64,000 bases of DNA from Bradyrhizobium sp. DOA9. Its GTDB lineage: Bacteria; Pseudomonadota; Alphaproteobacteria; Rhizobiales; Xanthobacteraceae. Position numbers and translations under genes: made by a program. Under the pieces are notes generated by a model that did no database searches, was not told where the DNA came from, and saw nothing but the letters and a program-made list of their open reading frames with translations. This document shows positions 42,493-51,700 of this stretch, one piece after another. The DNA lies in NCBI RefSeq assembly GCF_000617845.2, contig NZ_DF820425.1:4825725-4889724 (forward strand). The letters are read 5' to 3'. The stretch's first letter is position 1; each line of letters begins with the position of its first letter.

Positions 42493-43710
42493 CTACTTCT
42501 TCACCAGCGGGCATGGGCTTTCGGACAGCGGGCGGTTGACGGACTCACCAGGCAACGTCTGCACGACGTTGTAGAGATCCCAATCGCCCTTGTTCTCTCC
42601 GGGCTTCTTCACCTTGAGCAGGTACATGTCGTGGATCATCTTGCGATCTTCGCGGATGTAGCCGTCCGCCGCGAAGAAGTCGTGTACCCGCTCCTTTTCC
42701 ATCTGCTTCATCACTGTCGAAGCATCGTCGGTACCCGTCGCCCTGACCGCATTCAGGTAGTGAGCGACGGACGAATAGACGCCGGCGTGGAAGCTGGTCG
42801 GCATTTGCTTCGCCTTGGCGAAGAATTTCTCGGCCCAGGCGCGCGTTTCAGGCGTCCGGTCCCAATAGAACGGCGACACTTCGTAGGCATCGTGTGCGAT
42901 CTTCAGGCCCACCGCGTGCACGTCCGTCAGCACCGACTGCAGCGGCACGATCTTCGCTTTCGCGCTCAGCCCAAATTCATCGGCCTGCTTCATCGCCGTC
43001 ACGGTATCGCCGCTGGAAGCCGCGATCGCGATGACGTTGGCGCCGGCGCTGGAGGCGGTCAGCAGAAAGGATGCAAAGTCGGACGTGTTCGGCGGAAACA
43101 CGGAGTTGCCCACCACCTGGCCGCCGTTGAGCTTGACTTGCTCTGACGTATCGCGCGTCAGGGCATTGCCGTACGCCTGATCGACGGTCAGGAAGTACCA
43201 CTTGGTTCCACCTGCATCGATCACGGACTTGGCTGCGCCCTTTGCGAGATTGTAGGTATCGACGGTCCACTGAACCGTGAGCGGCGAACACGCCTTGCCG
43301 TTGAAGTCCGACGAGGTCGATCCCGAGAGCAGCATGATCTTGCTCTTTTGCGCGGCCATGTTCTGCACGGCGAAGCCTATCGGCGAGCCCTGCATGTCCG
43401 CAACGACATCGACGCCTTCCACGTCGAACCAGCGGCCGGCGATCTGGGATCCGATGTCGGGCTTGCCGGAATGGTCGGCCGAGATCACTTCGACGTTCAG
43501 GCCAGCCCCGAAATCTTCGGCGGCCATCTGGGCGGCGACGACCGAGCCCTTGCCATTCGCCATGGAAGTCGGACCGGCGATGTCGGTCAAAACGCCGATC
43601 TTGACCTTGCCGTCGCTGAGCTTCGGAGTGCCTCCGGCGGTCTGCGCCGCCGCCGGCGCCGTCAAGGCGAGACACACGACCGCGAACAAGTAAAAGCTTG
43701 AATGAACCAT
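42493..43710 (-). CDS. ABC transporter substrate-binding protein (branched-chain amino acid/aromatic type)
   Basis: A 405-residue periplasmic binding protein of the LivK-like family. The signal peptide covers about residues 1-22 (HSSFYLFAVVCLALTAPAAAQ). The mature part shows KIGVLTDIAGPTSMANGKGSVVAAQMA, DHSGKPDIGSQIAGRW, and VDQAYGNALTRDTSEQVKLNGG. In related bacteria such proteins feed aromatic acids to Liv-type importers. It is the first gene of the catabolic operon, divergent from the IclR regulator, with GGAGGAAA before the ATG at 43710. No permease or ATPase gene lies in the window, so it must use partners encoded elsewhere, or these were lost. Confidence 0.9.
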   Translation of the reverse strand: MVHSSFYLFAVVCLALTAPAAAQTAGGTPKLSDGKVKIGVLTDIAGPTSMANGKGSVVAAQMAAEDFGAGLNVEVISADHSGKPDIGSQIAGRWFDVEGVDVVADMQGSPIGFAVQNMAAQKSKIMLLSGSTSSDFNGKACSPLTVQWTVDTYNLAKGAAKSVIDAGGTKWYFLTVDQAYGNALTRDTSEQVKLNGGQVVGNSVFPPNTSDFASFLLTASSAGANVIAIAASSGDTVTAMKQADEFGLSAKAKIVPLQSVLTDVHAVGLKIAHDAYEVSPFYWDRTPETRAWAEKFFAKAKQMPTSFHAGVYSSVAHYLNAVRATGTDDASTVMKQMEKERVHDFFAADGYIREDRKMIHDMYLLKVKKPGENKGDWDLYNVVQTLPGESVNRPLSESPCPLVKK

Positions 43711-43794
43711 CGTTTCCTCCCGTCGCCGCCTGTTTGGGCGTGCGAGGGATGGATTGCCTCCGATTGAACTATCATTCCATCTGAGTCTGTGAAA

Positions 43795-43811
43795 TGTTCG
43801 CACTGCGAACA
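43795..43811. promoter_or_regulatory. perfect palindromic operator between the IclR gene and the catabolic operon
   Basis: TGTTCGCA-C-TGCGAACA is a 17-base perfect palindrome. It lies 15 bases before ATG 43827 of the regulator and 84 bases before the binding-protein start on the other strand. Size and place fit an IclR-family operator serving both autorepression and control of the operon. It overlaps a longer, less likely start of the regulator at 43794. Confidence 0.65.
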
Positions 43812-43826
43812 CGGCCGGAGGCGCTC

Positions 43827-44612
43827 ATGCACCGCAACGTCAGGGCACTTTCCCGAGGGTTGGCCCTGATCAATGAGCTCAATGCGAGCGGGCCGTCGAA
43901 CGTCGTGCAGCTCGCGAAGAGGACCGGCCTCAACCGGACAACCTGCTACCGCTTGCTCGATACGCTACGGGACGACGGCTACGTGACGTTCGACGAAACG
44001 AACGCATTGTTCGGTTTGACGCCCCAAGTGCGCACCCTCAGCGAGGGCGTTTCCTCACGCGACCTATCGAGCCAGGCGGCGCTGCCGGCGATGTTCGGCC
44101 TGCTCGATGAGGTTTCCTGGCCAAGCGACTTCGGCGTCTTTGAGCTCGGCTCGGTGCTGATCCGGGAGAGCACTCATCCTTTCAGCCCCTTCTCCGTTCA
44201 TCGCTCCATGGTCGGACGGAGGCGATCCTTGGTGCGCAGCGCGCTTGGGAAGGCGATCCTCGCTGCCTCCGCGCCGCCCCTGCGGCGCGAAATGCTGGAC
44301 CTGACGGCATCGCTCGTCGAGGAAGACGCGGCGTTGGCGAAGGACCGCCGCTTCATCGACGATATTCTCTCGCAAACAAGGAAGGACGGCTACGCATCGT
44401 CCGTGGGCGGATCGGAAGCTGGCATCAGCGCCATTGCGCTCGCCATTCCGGGAGGCGGTCCCGTTCTTGGTAGTCTCAATCTGATCTTCTTCTCATCGTC
44501 GATGACCCCTGAGGTCGCCGCCAAAAAGTATCTGCCCGGAATGCGGGCGGCCGTGAGGGAAATCGAGCGGCGGTGGTCCGCGGCAAACAGGGCGCGAGGA
44601 AAGCTCGCCTAG
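43827..44612 (+). CDS. IclR family transcriptional regulator (MhpR-like)
   Basis: A 261-residue regulator. The N-terminal winged helix (about residues 1-70: VRALSRGLALINELNASGPSNVVQLAKRTGLNRTTCYRLLDTL, quoted only as the family's HTH position) is followed by the effector-binding domain with SALGKAILAA, SSVGGSEAGISAIALAIPG and a C-terminal helix. IclR members such as MhpR activate phenylpropionate or phenol degradation when they bind the compound. ATG 43827 has CCGGAGG upstream. It is divergent from the meta-cleavage operon, with a perfect palindrome between, so it is its likely controller. Confidence 0.92.
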   Translation: MHRNVRALSRGLALINELNASGPSNVVQLAKRTGLNRTTCYRLLDTLRDDGYVTFDETNALFGLTPQVRTLSEGVSSRDLSSQAALPAMFGLLDEVSWPSDFGVFELGSVLIRESTHPFSPFSVHRSMVGRRRSLVRSALGKAILAASAPPLRREMLDLTASLVEEDAALAKDRRFIDDILSQTRKDGYASSVGGSEAGISAIALAIPGGGPVLGSLNLIFFSSSMTPEVAAKKYLPGMRAAVREIERRWSAANRARGKLA

Positions 44613-44673
44613 GGTCATGTCTTTTGTCGGGCCGGGTTCATTTTGCGGCCGGTAGCCGATTGTGTCGCTTCGG

Positions 44674-44715
44674 CGAACTTTCCGACCGCTGACCGCCACG
44701 GAAAGTTCGGAAAGT
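44674..44715. promoter_or_regulatory. 11-bp inverted repeat plus direct copy upstream of the DyP-P450 gene
   Basis: CGAACTTTCCG at 44674-44684 and CGGAAAGTTCG at 44699-44709 are exact complements across 14 bases. CGGAAAGT at 44699-44706 is repeated at 44708-44715. The array lies 62 bases after the IclR-gene stop and 143 bases before the DyP-P450 start. It may be a regulator-binding array for that gene or a terminator stem for the IclR gene; no T-run follows, which favours the first. The rest of 44613-44857 holds no gene. Confidence 0.5.
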
Positions 44716-44857
44716 GTGGGCCAGTTCATACAATCGAGCGGCCGCGAGCCGCACTATTCCCAAATAGCGTTGTTGCATAACGAAACACGTTTTGGTTGCC
44801 GGGCCCCCAGGCGGGAATGCGCCTCGAGCCCGCGTGCGACCCGGGGGAGCCAGAGAC

Positions 44858-47800
44858 ATGCGTCGTGATTTGACCATCAAGACCGGCAGCATGGCCGGCA
44901 CGTCCGATTTCAGGGTGATGGCGCCGATCAAGAAGGGGTTCGTGCCGTCCCTGGATGCGACCACGTACAAGACCCGCGTCAAATATGTGTTGCGGGCGCT
45001 GAATGGCGGACGCGCCAATGCGTATGAATCCGAGCTCGCCCGCGTGCTGTCCGATTCCGTGGACCGCGTCGGGCGGATCCACTCGGTGGGCATCGCCGTG
45101 CTTGAGCCCGAGGACGAATCCGTGGACGGCTTGGACTATGTGCTGTTGACCGCGACGTTCGACGGCTCCTGGGAGGCCTATGTTCGCGTCATCTGGCAGA
45201 AGGCCGCCCGGCTGCTCGACCTCATCTTCTGCAATACCGATGGCTATGTGCTCGGATACGAGAACACGTACGAAAACTGGGGTATCTGGCTCAAGAGCAG
45301 GCAGACCGAAGCCTACTTCCTCTATGCCACCCCAGATCTGACCGTGGATGACACGCGCTTCCTGCGGATGGAGGAGCGGGTCTATCGGCGCACCTCGGGC
45401 GCCGGCGCCGACCGGATCGTCACACGGATCAGGATTCCGTCGCCGGAAGACATTGCGCGACGTTCGATATTCGAGGTCGATGGCCAGATCGGCGTCGATC
45501 CAACCAATGCCGGCTTCAGCAAACCGCTGACCATCGAAGCTGCCGCCCGGCCTCCGTTTCGCCATGGCATCCGCGCACTCGCCGGGCTCTACCGTCTGGC
45601 CGACTTCTATCCGCCGGGGACGCCTGACGGGGTGCTTCTGCATCGGGCCGGCCACGAGCTGCTGCCCGAATTCGTCACCATGATCAACGACCCCACCTAC
45701 GCAGAAGGCGTCAAGCGCGCCCGCCGGCGCTATGAAGAGGCCCTGCGCTGGTTGATGACCCCGCCCGACGTGGCGCCGGTCCGGCGCAACCTGCCCTTCG
45801 CCCCGCCCGCCGAACCGCCGTTGCAGGATCCTGGCAACGTGCAAGGCGGAATTCTGACCGCCTACAATTCAGATCACGGCTGCCTGCTGCTGCTGCAATT
45901 CGCCAATCCGGCCGCACTGGCCGCGTTTCTCGACGTCCTCCAGGTGACCTCCGAAGCCGACGTTCTGACGCCGGGGCAGATCGTCACCAACATCGCTTTC
46001 ACGGTCGAGGGACTGCGTCAGGCCGGCCTATCCGATGAAGAGGTACGCACACTGCCGGAAGAGTTCGTGCAGGGCATGGAAAGACGCGCCGGCCTGCTCG
46101 GCGACGTGCGCTGGAATCATCCCCAGCGATGGCGCCTTCCCGCCAGCAATTGGGCGCTCGGGATCAATGCGCCGGACCTGCCCGAAGGCGACCCGGCGCC
46201 GCGCATCAGCATGAGCTCGGTCCATGCCGTCCTCCAGCTCCGCCTGTTGCTGTCCAAGGATGCGCAGACGACGGCGGATGCGAGAAATGCGTTGATGGCG
46301 GAAATGAACCGCCTGGTCGAGGTCGATGCGGGTATCAGGCCCCTTTCGATCCAATGGATGCAGCGGCAGCGCGACAAGAGATCCGGCGACATGCAGGACC
46401 ATTTCGGGTTCGCCGACGGCAGCTCGAACCCGGTGCTGCGCGAATGCCAGGCCGGAGCGCACTATTCCAATCAGGTGCATCTCGGCGAAATTCTGTGCGG
46501 CTACCCGAACCTCGCCGACGAGACGGCGCCGTTCGGCAACCCGACCCATCGTGCTCACGCGATGCTGCGCGACGGCAGCTTCATGGCGCTGCGCAAGCTG
46601 CGACAGGACGTCGAGCTGCTCGAGGATGTCCTCGCCCGCGCGACGCGACAGGCAACCGAGACGGCCGGACCGAACGCACCTGCCCTGACGCGCGAGACGC
46701 TGATGGCCAAGATGATGGGACGCTGGCCGACGGGCCATCCCCAGGCGGGGCAACCCCTGACCCCTACTCCGCCCCCTGACAAAGGATACAACGACTTCAA
46801 CTACGACGCCGATCCGCAGGCCCAATCGTGCCCGTTTCACGCGCACATACGGCGCGCCAATCCGCGCGTCTCGATCACCAAGGCGGATGCCGGCGCCCGG
46901 CCCCCACGGATCGTCAGGCGCGGCATGTCCTACGGTCCGCCCGTCGACCCGCAAGCCGCCAAATCCGGCGAGCAACCAGAGCGCGGCCTGGTTTTCATGG
47001 CCTACAATGCCAGCCTCGGCGAGCAGTTCGAGGTGGTGCAGAGCTGGCTGGCCGGCGGCAACAGCGCGGGTTCGTCCTCGGGGGTAAGCGATCCTTTCCT
47101 CGGCCTCGCCGAGCCTGGCCGGCTGCGACATTTCCGTTTCGAGCATGGCGGCCAGACCATTCGCGTGGCGCTGGACGGCTCGGACCGGCTGCACGACGAA
47201 CCCCGTCCGTTCGTTCGTCTGGAATGGGGAGCGTATTTCTTTGCGCCATCGAAGAAGGCGCTTGCCGATCTGCAGCAATGGGCGGCGAGCCAGGGGTACA
47301 AGCCGGCGGTGACGTGGTGCGCGGATCAGGGGGAAAAGGAGATCGCGCGTCTGCGCCTGATCGAGCGCCAGCACGGTGAAGCCGCGGCGATGGCCGCTTG
47401 GAAGACAGCGCTCGAGGATCCGGACTCAGCCTCGCATTTCGTCAACGCGTCGATCTGGGCTGCGATCCGCGAGCGCCATGGCGGCGCGCTTCGCACGCCC
47501 TTCGGGGTCTTGGTGGCCGACCGCGACCTGGTCTACAAGGTGTTCGCCGATTCCGACACCAAGCTGACCATCACCGGCTATCTTCCCCGCATGCTGCGCT
47601 CGTTCGGCATCCTCTATCTTGGCCGCGACGCCGGACAGCCGGATCAGGTCTACGAGCAGGAATCCACAGCCTGCAACGCTGCGATCATGGCCCTCGACCA
47701 GCCCGCGGCATTCGAGCTGGCGCGCGCGGTCACCCAGAAGGTGCTGGGCTTCATGGTCAAGCAGACGATTGACTATGCCGCCAGCGACGGCGAAGCGAGC

Positions 47801-48676
47801 TGGGAGCTGACCGTCGACGTGCACGAATTGGTGGATCCGCTGCTCGCCGCCTTCTGCGAGGCGTGGTTCGGGTTGAGCGAAGACGGGGGGCATTTCCGCC
47901 GCGTCGGCTATCGCTGGGATTGGACGCCGGGCGAGCCGCCCGGCTATCCCGGGCATTTCCTGTCCCCTTCGCGCTACATCTTCCAGCCGCACCCGAACGC
48001 GACAGTGGAGGCGATCGGCGCGGCACATGGCGACGCTGCGCGCCGTGCCATGGAAAATTTCCTGACGCAGTTCGGGCCGACAAACGCGCCGGTGACGAAG
48101 GCGGTTTACAACTCGCCGCGGGGCACCGGCGACATTCCGTTCGTGGCACGCACGGTCGCCGGCGCCATGATGGGATTCATTCCGACCGTCGACGGCAACC
48201 TGCGACGGATATTGAACGAATGGCTGCGCGAAGGAACGCTATGGGCGTTGCGCGCTCGCCATGCCGGCACGAAAGCAAAGAACTACATGGATGCCCTCAA
48301 CCGGCTGAGAGACGACTTCATCCCAGCAATGCAACTTCGCGCGGTGCCCGAACTGATCTGGCGGACGGCCGTCGTTTCGCAAACCATCGGAGGTGTCGAG
48401 GTGAGGCCCGGAGACGTCATCGTCGCCGGCGCGGTCTCCGCCACCCAGCAAAGTCTCGCCGAAGGTCGCCAGGACATCTACCATGCCTTCGGCGGCAACC
48501 GCAGGGTCGCGGGGCATCCCACGCATTCATGTCCCGGAGCAGACCCGGCCCTGGCGGTGATGTTGGGTTTCTTCAGCGCACTGGTGGAGACGGAGCTACC
48601 CTTGCGGACCGGCCCCATTCCAATGAGCCTGACGATGGACGGAAGAGTCCCCGCGCCGAGCCCGCCTCCATCCTAA
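44858..48676 (+). CDS. three-part haem protein: N-terminal module, DyP-type peroxidase, P450-like domain
   Basis: A 1272-residue protein without signal peptide. Residues about 1-320 are an unassigned module with FDGSW at 101-105. About 325-790 form a DyP-type peroxidase: NVQGGILTAY, the GxxDG motif G517-FA-D520-G521, CPFHAHIRRANPR with likely axial His663, VRRG at 686-689, and GLVFMAYNASLGEQFE. About 855-1272 are P450-like: the haem loop AFGGNRRVAGHPTHSCPG with thiolate Cys1225. Where ExxR is expected it reads M1158-QLR1161, and the I-helix region reads GFIPTV instead of AGx(D/E)TT. This hints at chemistry on peroxides rather than oxygen. GGGGGAG precedes ATG 44858. It is monocistronic and converges on the cyclase-like gene. 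Confidence 0.88.
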   Translation: MRRDLTIKTGSMAGTSDFRVMAPIKKGFVPSLDATTYKTRVKYVLRALNGGRANAYESELARVLSDSVDRVGRIHSVGIAVLEPEDESVDGLDYVLLTATFDGSWEAYVRVIWQKAARLLDLIFCNTDGYVLGYENTYENWGIWLKSRQTEAYFLYATPDLTVDDTRFLRMEERVYRRTSGAGADRIVTRIRIPSPEDIARRSIFEVDGQIGVDPTNAGFSKPLTIEAAARPPFRHGIRALAGLYRLADFYPPGTPDGVLLHRAGHELLPEFVTMINDPTYAEGVKRARRRYEEALRWLMTPPDVAPVRRNLPFAPPAEPPLQDPGNVQGGILTAYNSDHGCLLLLQFANPAALAAFLDVLQVTSEADVLTPGQIVTNIAFTVEGLRQAGLSDEEVRTLPEEFVQGMERRAGLLGDVRWNHPQRWRLPASNWALGINAPDLPEGDPAPRISMSSVHAVLQLRLLLSKDAQTTADARNALMAEMNRLVEVDAGIRPLSIQWMQRQRDKRSGDMQDHFGFADGSSNPVLRECQAGAHYSNQVHLGEILCGYPNLADETAPFGNPTHRAHAMLRDGSFMALRKLRQDVELLEDVLARATRQATETAGPNAPALTRETLMAKMMGRWPTGHPQAGQPLTPTPPPDKGYNDFNYDADPQAQSCPFHAHIRRANPRVSITKADAGARPPRIVRRGMSYGPPVDPQAAKSGEQPERGLVFMAYNASLGEQFEVVQSWLAGGNSAGSSSGVSDPFLGLAEPGRLRHFRFEHGGQTIRVALDGSDRLHDEPRPFVRLEWGAYFFAPSKKALADLQQWAASQGYKPAVTWCADQGEKEIARLRLIERQHGEAAAMAAWKTALEDPDSASHFVNASIWAAIRERHGGALRTPFGVLVADRDLVYKVFADSDTKLTITGYLPRMLRSFGILYLGRDAGQPDQVYEQESTACNAAIMALDQPAAFELARAVTQKVLGFMVKQTIDYAASDGEASWELTVDVHELVDPLLAAFCEAWFGLSEDGGHFRRVGYRWDWTPGEPPGYPGHFLSPSRYIFQPHPNATVEAIGAAHGDAARRAMENFLTQFGPTNAPVTKAVYNSPRGTGDIPFVARTVAGAMMGFIPTVDGNLRRILNEWLREGTLWALRARHAGTKAKNYMDALNRLRDDFIPAMQLRAVPELIWRTAVVSQTIGGVEVRPGDVIVAGAVSATQQSLAEGRQDIYHAFGGNRRVAGHPTHSCPGADPALAVMLGFFSALVETELPLRTGPIPMSLTMDGRVPAPSPPPS

Positions 48677-48701
48677 GGCGGTGTAAGGAGGTACGCAGCG
48701 A

Positions 48702-51700
48702 TTAGACGGCACAATGCCGAGGGAGCTGATCGTTGGCGTAGATGATGGGTGTGCCGACGACGAGCCTGATCGTCTGCTCCGCATGCCAGTGCATGCCGAG
48801 GGCGCGCAGCTTCTCGGCGGCTTCCGTCATCGTCTGGCGGGCCGCCTCGCCCCGGCCCTGCCCCGCGAGAAGCTCGCCGCGCAGGACCAGGTTCAGGGCC
48901 GCATCGCGCAGCGAACCGCGCCAGCCTGCGGAGGTTTCTGCCCGTCGCAACCAGCGCTCGCTAAGGCCGAGATCCTGGCGCAGGGCTGCGAGTTTCGCCA
49001 GCGAACGGCACGCCGCCGCCTCCCCCAGCCGCTCGCCTTCGCGCGCGCGGCGCAGGACATGGGCGGCATAGCGCCGCGCCGTCTCGACATCGCCTTCGGC
49101 CGTCGCCGCCTCGACAAGCCAGCTATATTGAACCGATGTGTAGAATTGAAAGTTGCGCCGCTCCATCCATTCCGCAGCGTTCCGCAACTGCAGCAAGCCA
49201 TTGGCGTCGCCGGTCGCCGACCAGCGTGCAAATCCCGAGGCGGCCCGGCAATCGGCCAGAAGCAGCAGGCTGCGCCTGTTCTCGGCGATGCGCGCCCCTT
49301 CGACGGCAAGCTGCTCCGCCTCCTGCCAGCGGCCTTGCCAGATCAGCGCGACCGCAATCCAGTTGCGCACGGAGTTGACGACCGGGTGGGTCGAGCCTCC
49401 GACCAGCGCCATGGCTTCACTGAAACAGGCGTGGGCGTCCTCGAAATCGCCGCGATCCGCCAGGACGCCGCCTTTGCACGACAGCGCGTAGGCCGCCCCG
49501 AAGGATATTGCCCCATGCCGCCGGCTGCGCTGCTGCTTGGTCGATATGGCAGCGTCGATCAAGGCGATCGCTTCGTCGTACTGACAGCTTGCAGCCAGAA
49601 TCTGCCCGAGCGTAGCTTCGATCTGGGCGATCAGGCGACGATCTTCGAGCTTGCGCGCCAATTCCAGCGCTGTCCGCGTGTGGATCACGGCCTCCCGGAA
49701 GCGGCCGAACCCGTAGCACATGTAGCCGAGCCATTCATAGGCGCTGGCCATCGCGGCGGTGTCGCCGAGGGAGGACGCGATCGCAACCGCCCGTTCGAAC
49801 ACAGAGGTGTCGTCGGTCAGCGACAGCGGGTCGAAGATGTTGGCCATACCCAGCTTGTTGGCCAGCAGGCACCAGCGCAGCGATTGCTCGCGCGAGCGAT
49901 CCGGCACGCGATCCAGCGCCTGCATCGCAACCTGGTATTGCGCACTGGCACGATCGAGCGCAAATGCGGCCATGGCCTTGTCGCCGGCGCGTTCAGCATA
50001 ATGGGCTGCGCTTTCCCAATGACCTGCGCCTTGCGAATGGTAGGCCAGAGCTTCCATCGCCTCCTCGCGATCAGCCTGCTCGGACCGCGCCAGCAGGGTG
50101 GCTTCGATCCGCTTGTGCAATGCCTGACGCTCGTGCAGGCCAATGGTGTCGTAGACCGCATCGCGCGTGATGCCGTGCTTGAAGCGAAGGACGCCGCCCG
50201 CTGGATCATCGGCAAAGAGAAAGTCCGCATCCGCCAATGCCCGCACGATGGCCGGGTCGGGCTCGCTGCCGCAGGCAGAAACCAGCAAGCCGTGCGGCAC
50301 TGTATTGCCAATCACCGCCGCGGCGCGCACCACCTTCGCCTCGTCGGGCGGCAGGCGCGCCAGGCGCGAGGCGACCAGGGTTGCGATCCAGCCCTGCTTG
50401 CTGCGCGCTTCGAACGAGGCAGGATCGTTGGCGGCGATGGAATGGCAGAGCTCTTCGATGAACAGTGGCACCCCGCCCGCATAGGCATGGATGCGGGCTA
50501 CGAGGAAGGGATCGGCCTGGGGGACCCAGCGTCGTACGGCAAAGTCGGTTTCCGGGCCCTGAAACGGTTCGAGAAACAGATGCGGTGCGTCGGAAATCCA
50601 TTCGGTGCCGTCCTCGCGCGGCCGGCTGGCGAGGACGACGCGAGGTCCGCTGGGCAATTCCAGCAAAGCCTGAAGCAATTGGCGGCTCGCGTCGTCGGAC
50701 CATTGCCAGTCGTCGATCACCAGCACCAGCGGGCCACGTGCCGACAGTCCGGTGAAGAAGGCGAGCAGATCACCGACGACGCCGTCGACGGTGATGCGGC
50801 CACCGCGCGCATCGGCGCCGGCGGATGCCAGTGCGAGGATCGATTCAGCATTCGGACCGAGCTCGGCCACCCATGGCTCCAGAGCCGCGCGCGCCATCTC
50901 CTTTGCCTCGACGAGGGAGGCGTCCGGTCGAATTCCCAGTACAGCGCGCAGCATCTGCAGAAATGGTTGCAGAACCTCGGCACCGACGTAACTCTCGCAA
51001 CTGCCCCGCAGCAGCCTGATGCGCTCGGTGCCGACATGCCCCAGCACTTCTTCCAGAAGGCGCGTCTTGCCGAGCCCGGGTCCGCCGACGACCACCGCGC
51101 AGCGTTGCGCCTGCGCAGGTGCCTCGCTCAGAAAGCGTGACAGGAAGCCGAACATCTCGTTGCGACCGATGAAGGGCGTCAGGCCGCGGCGCGAGGTTGC
51201 CTCGAAGCGCCGGGTCGCGGTGCTTCGACCCAACACCAGCCTTGCCTGCGGCATTCCCGAAGCTGCCGGGAGATGGGCGGCGAGCTCGAAGAAGTTGGCA
51301 TGCGGCCCGAGGGCATCGAGGCTGGCGAGGATCTGATCCGCACCGGCGTGGCGCGACAGGTGCGCTGCCGTGTTCACGACATCGCCGATCAGGTCATACC
51401 GGCCAGACTCGATGTCGCCTTCGGTCAAGAGCACGGTGCCGGCGTGGATACCCGAATGCATGCGAAGCGGCATCCGCGCCGGCGACACGCCGTCGTGGCG
51501 CAGCTCTCCGACCCATTCGTGAATGTCGAGTGCTGCTTCCGCGGCACGACGACCGTCGTCTTCACCGGATTGGGGATAGCCGAAAATGGCGAGGGCACCG
51601 TCTCCCTGCGTGCGGATGATGTGACCGCCGTGCTTCGCCACCGCGCGATGCCAGATCTGCCGCAATTGGCTGAGGAGTTCGGAAAGGTGCTCGGACTCGA

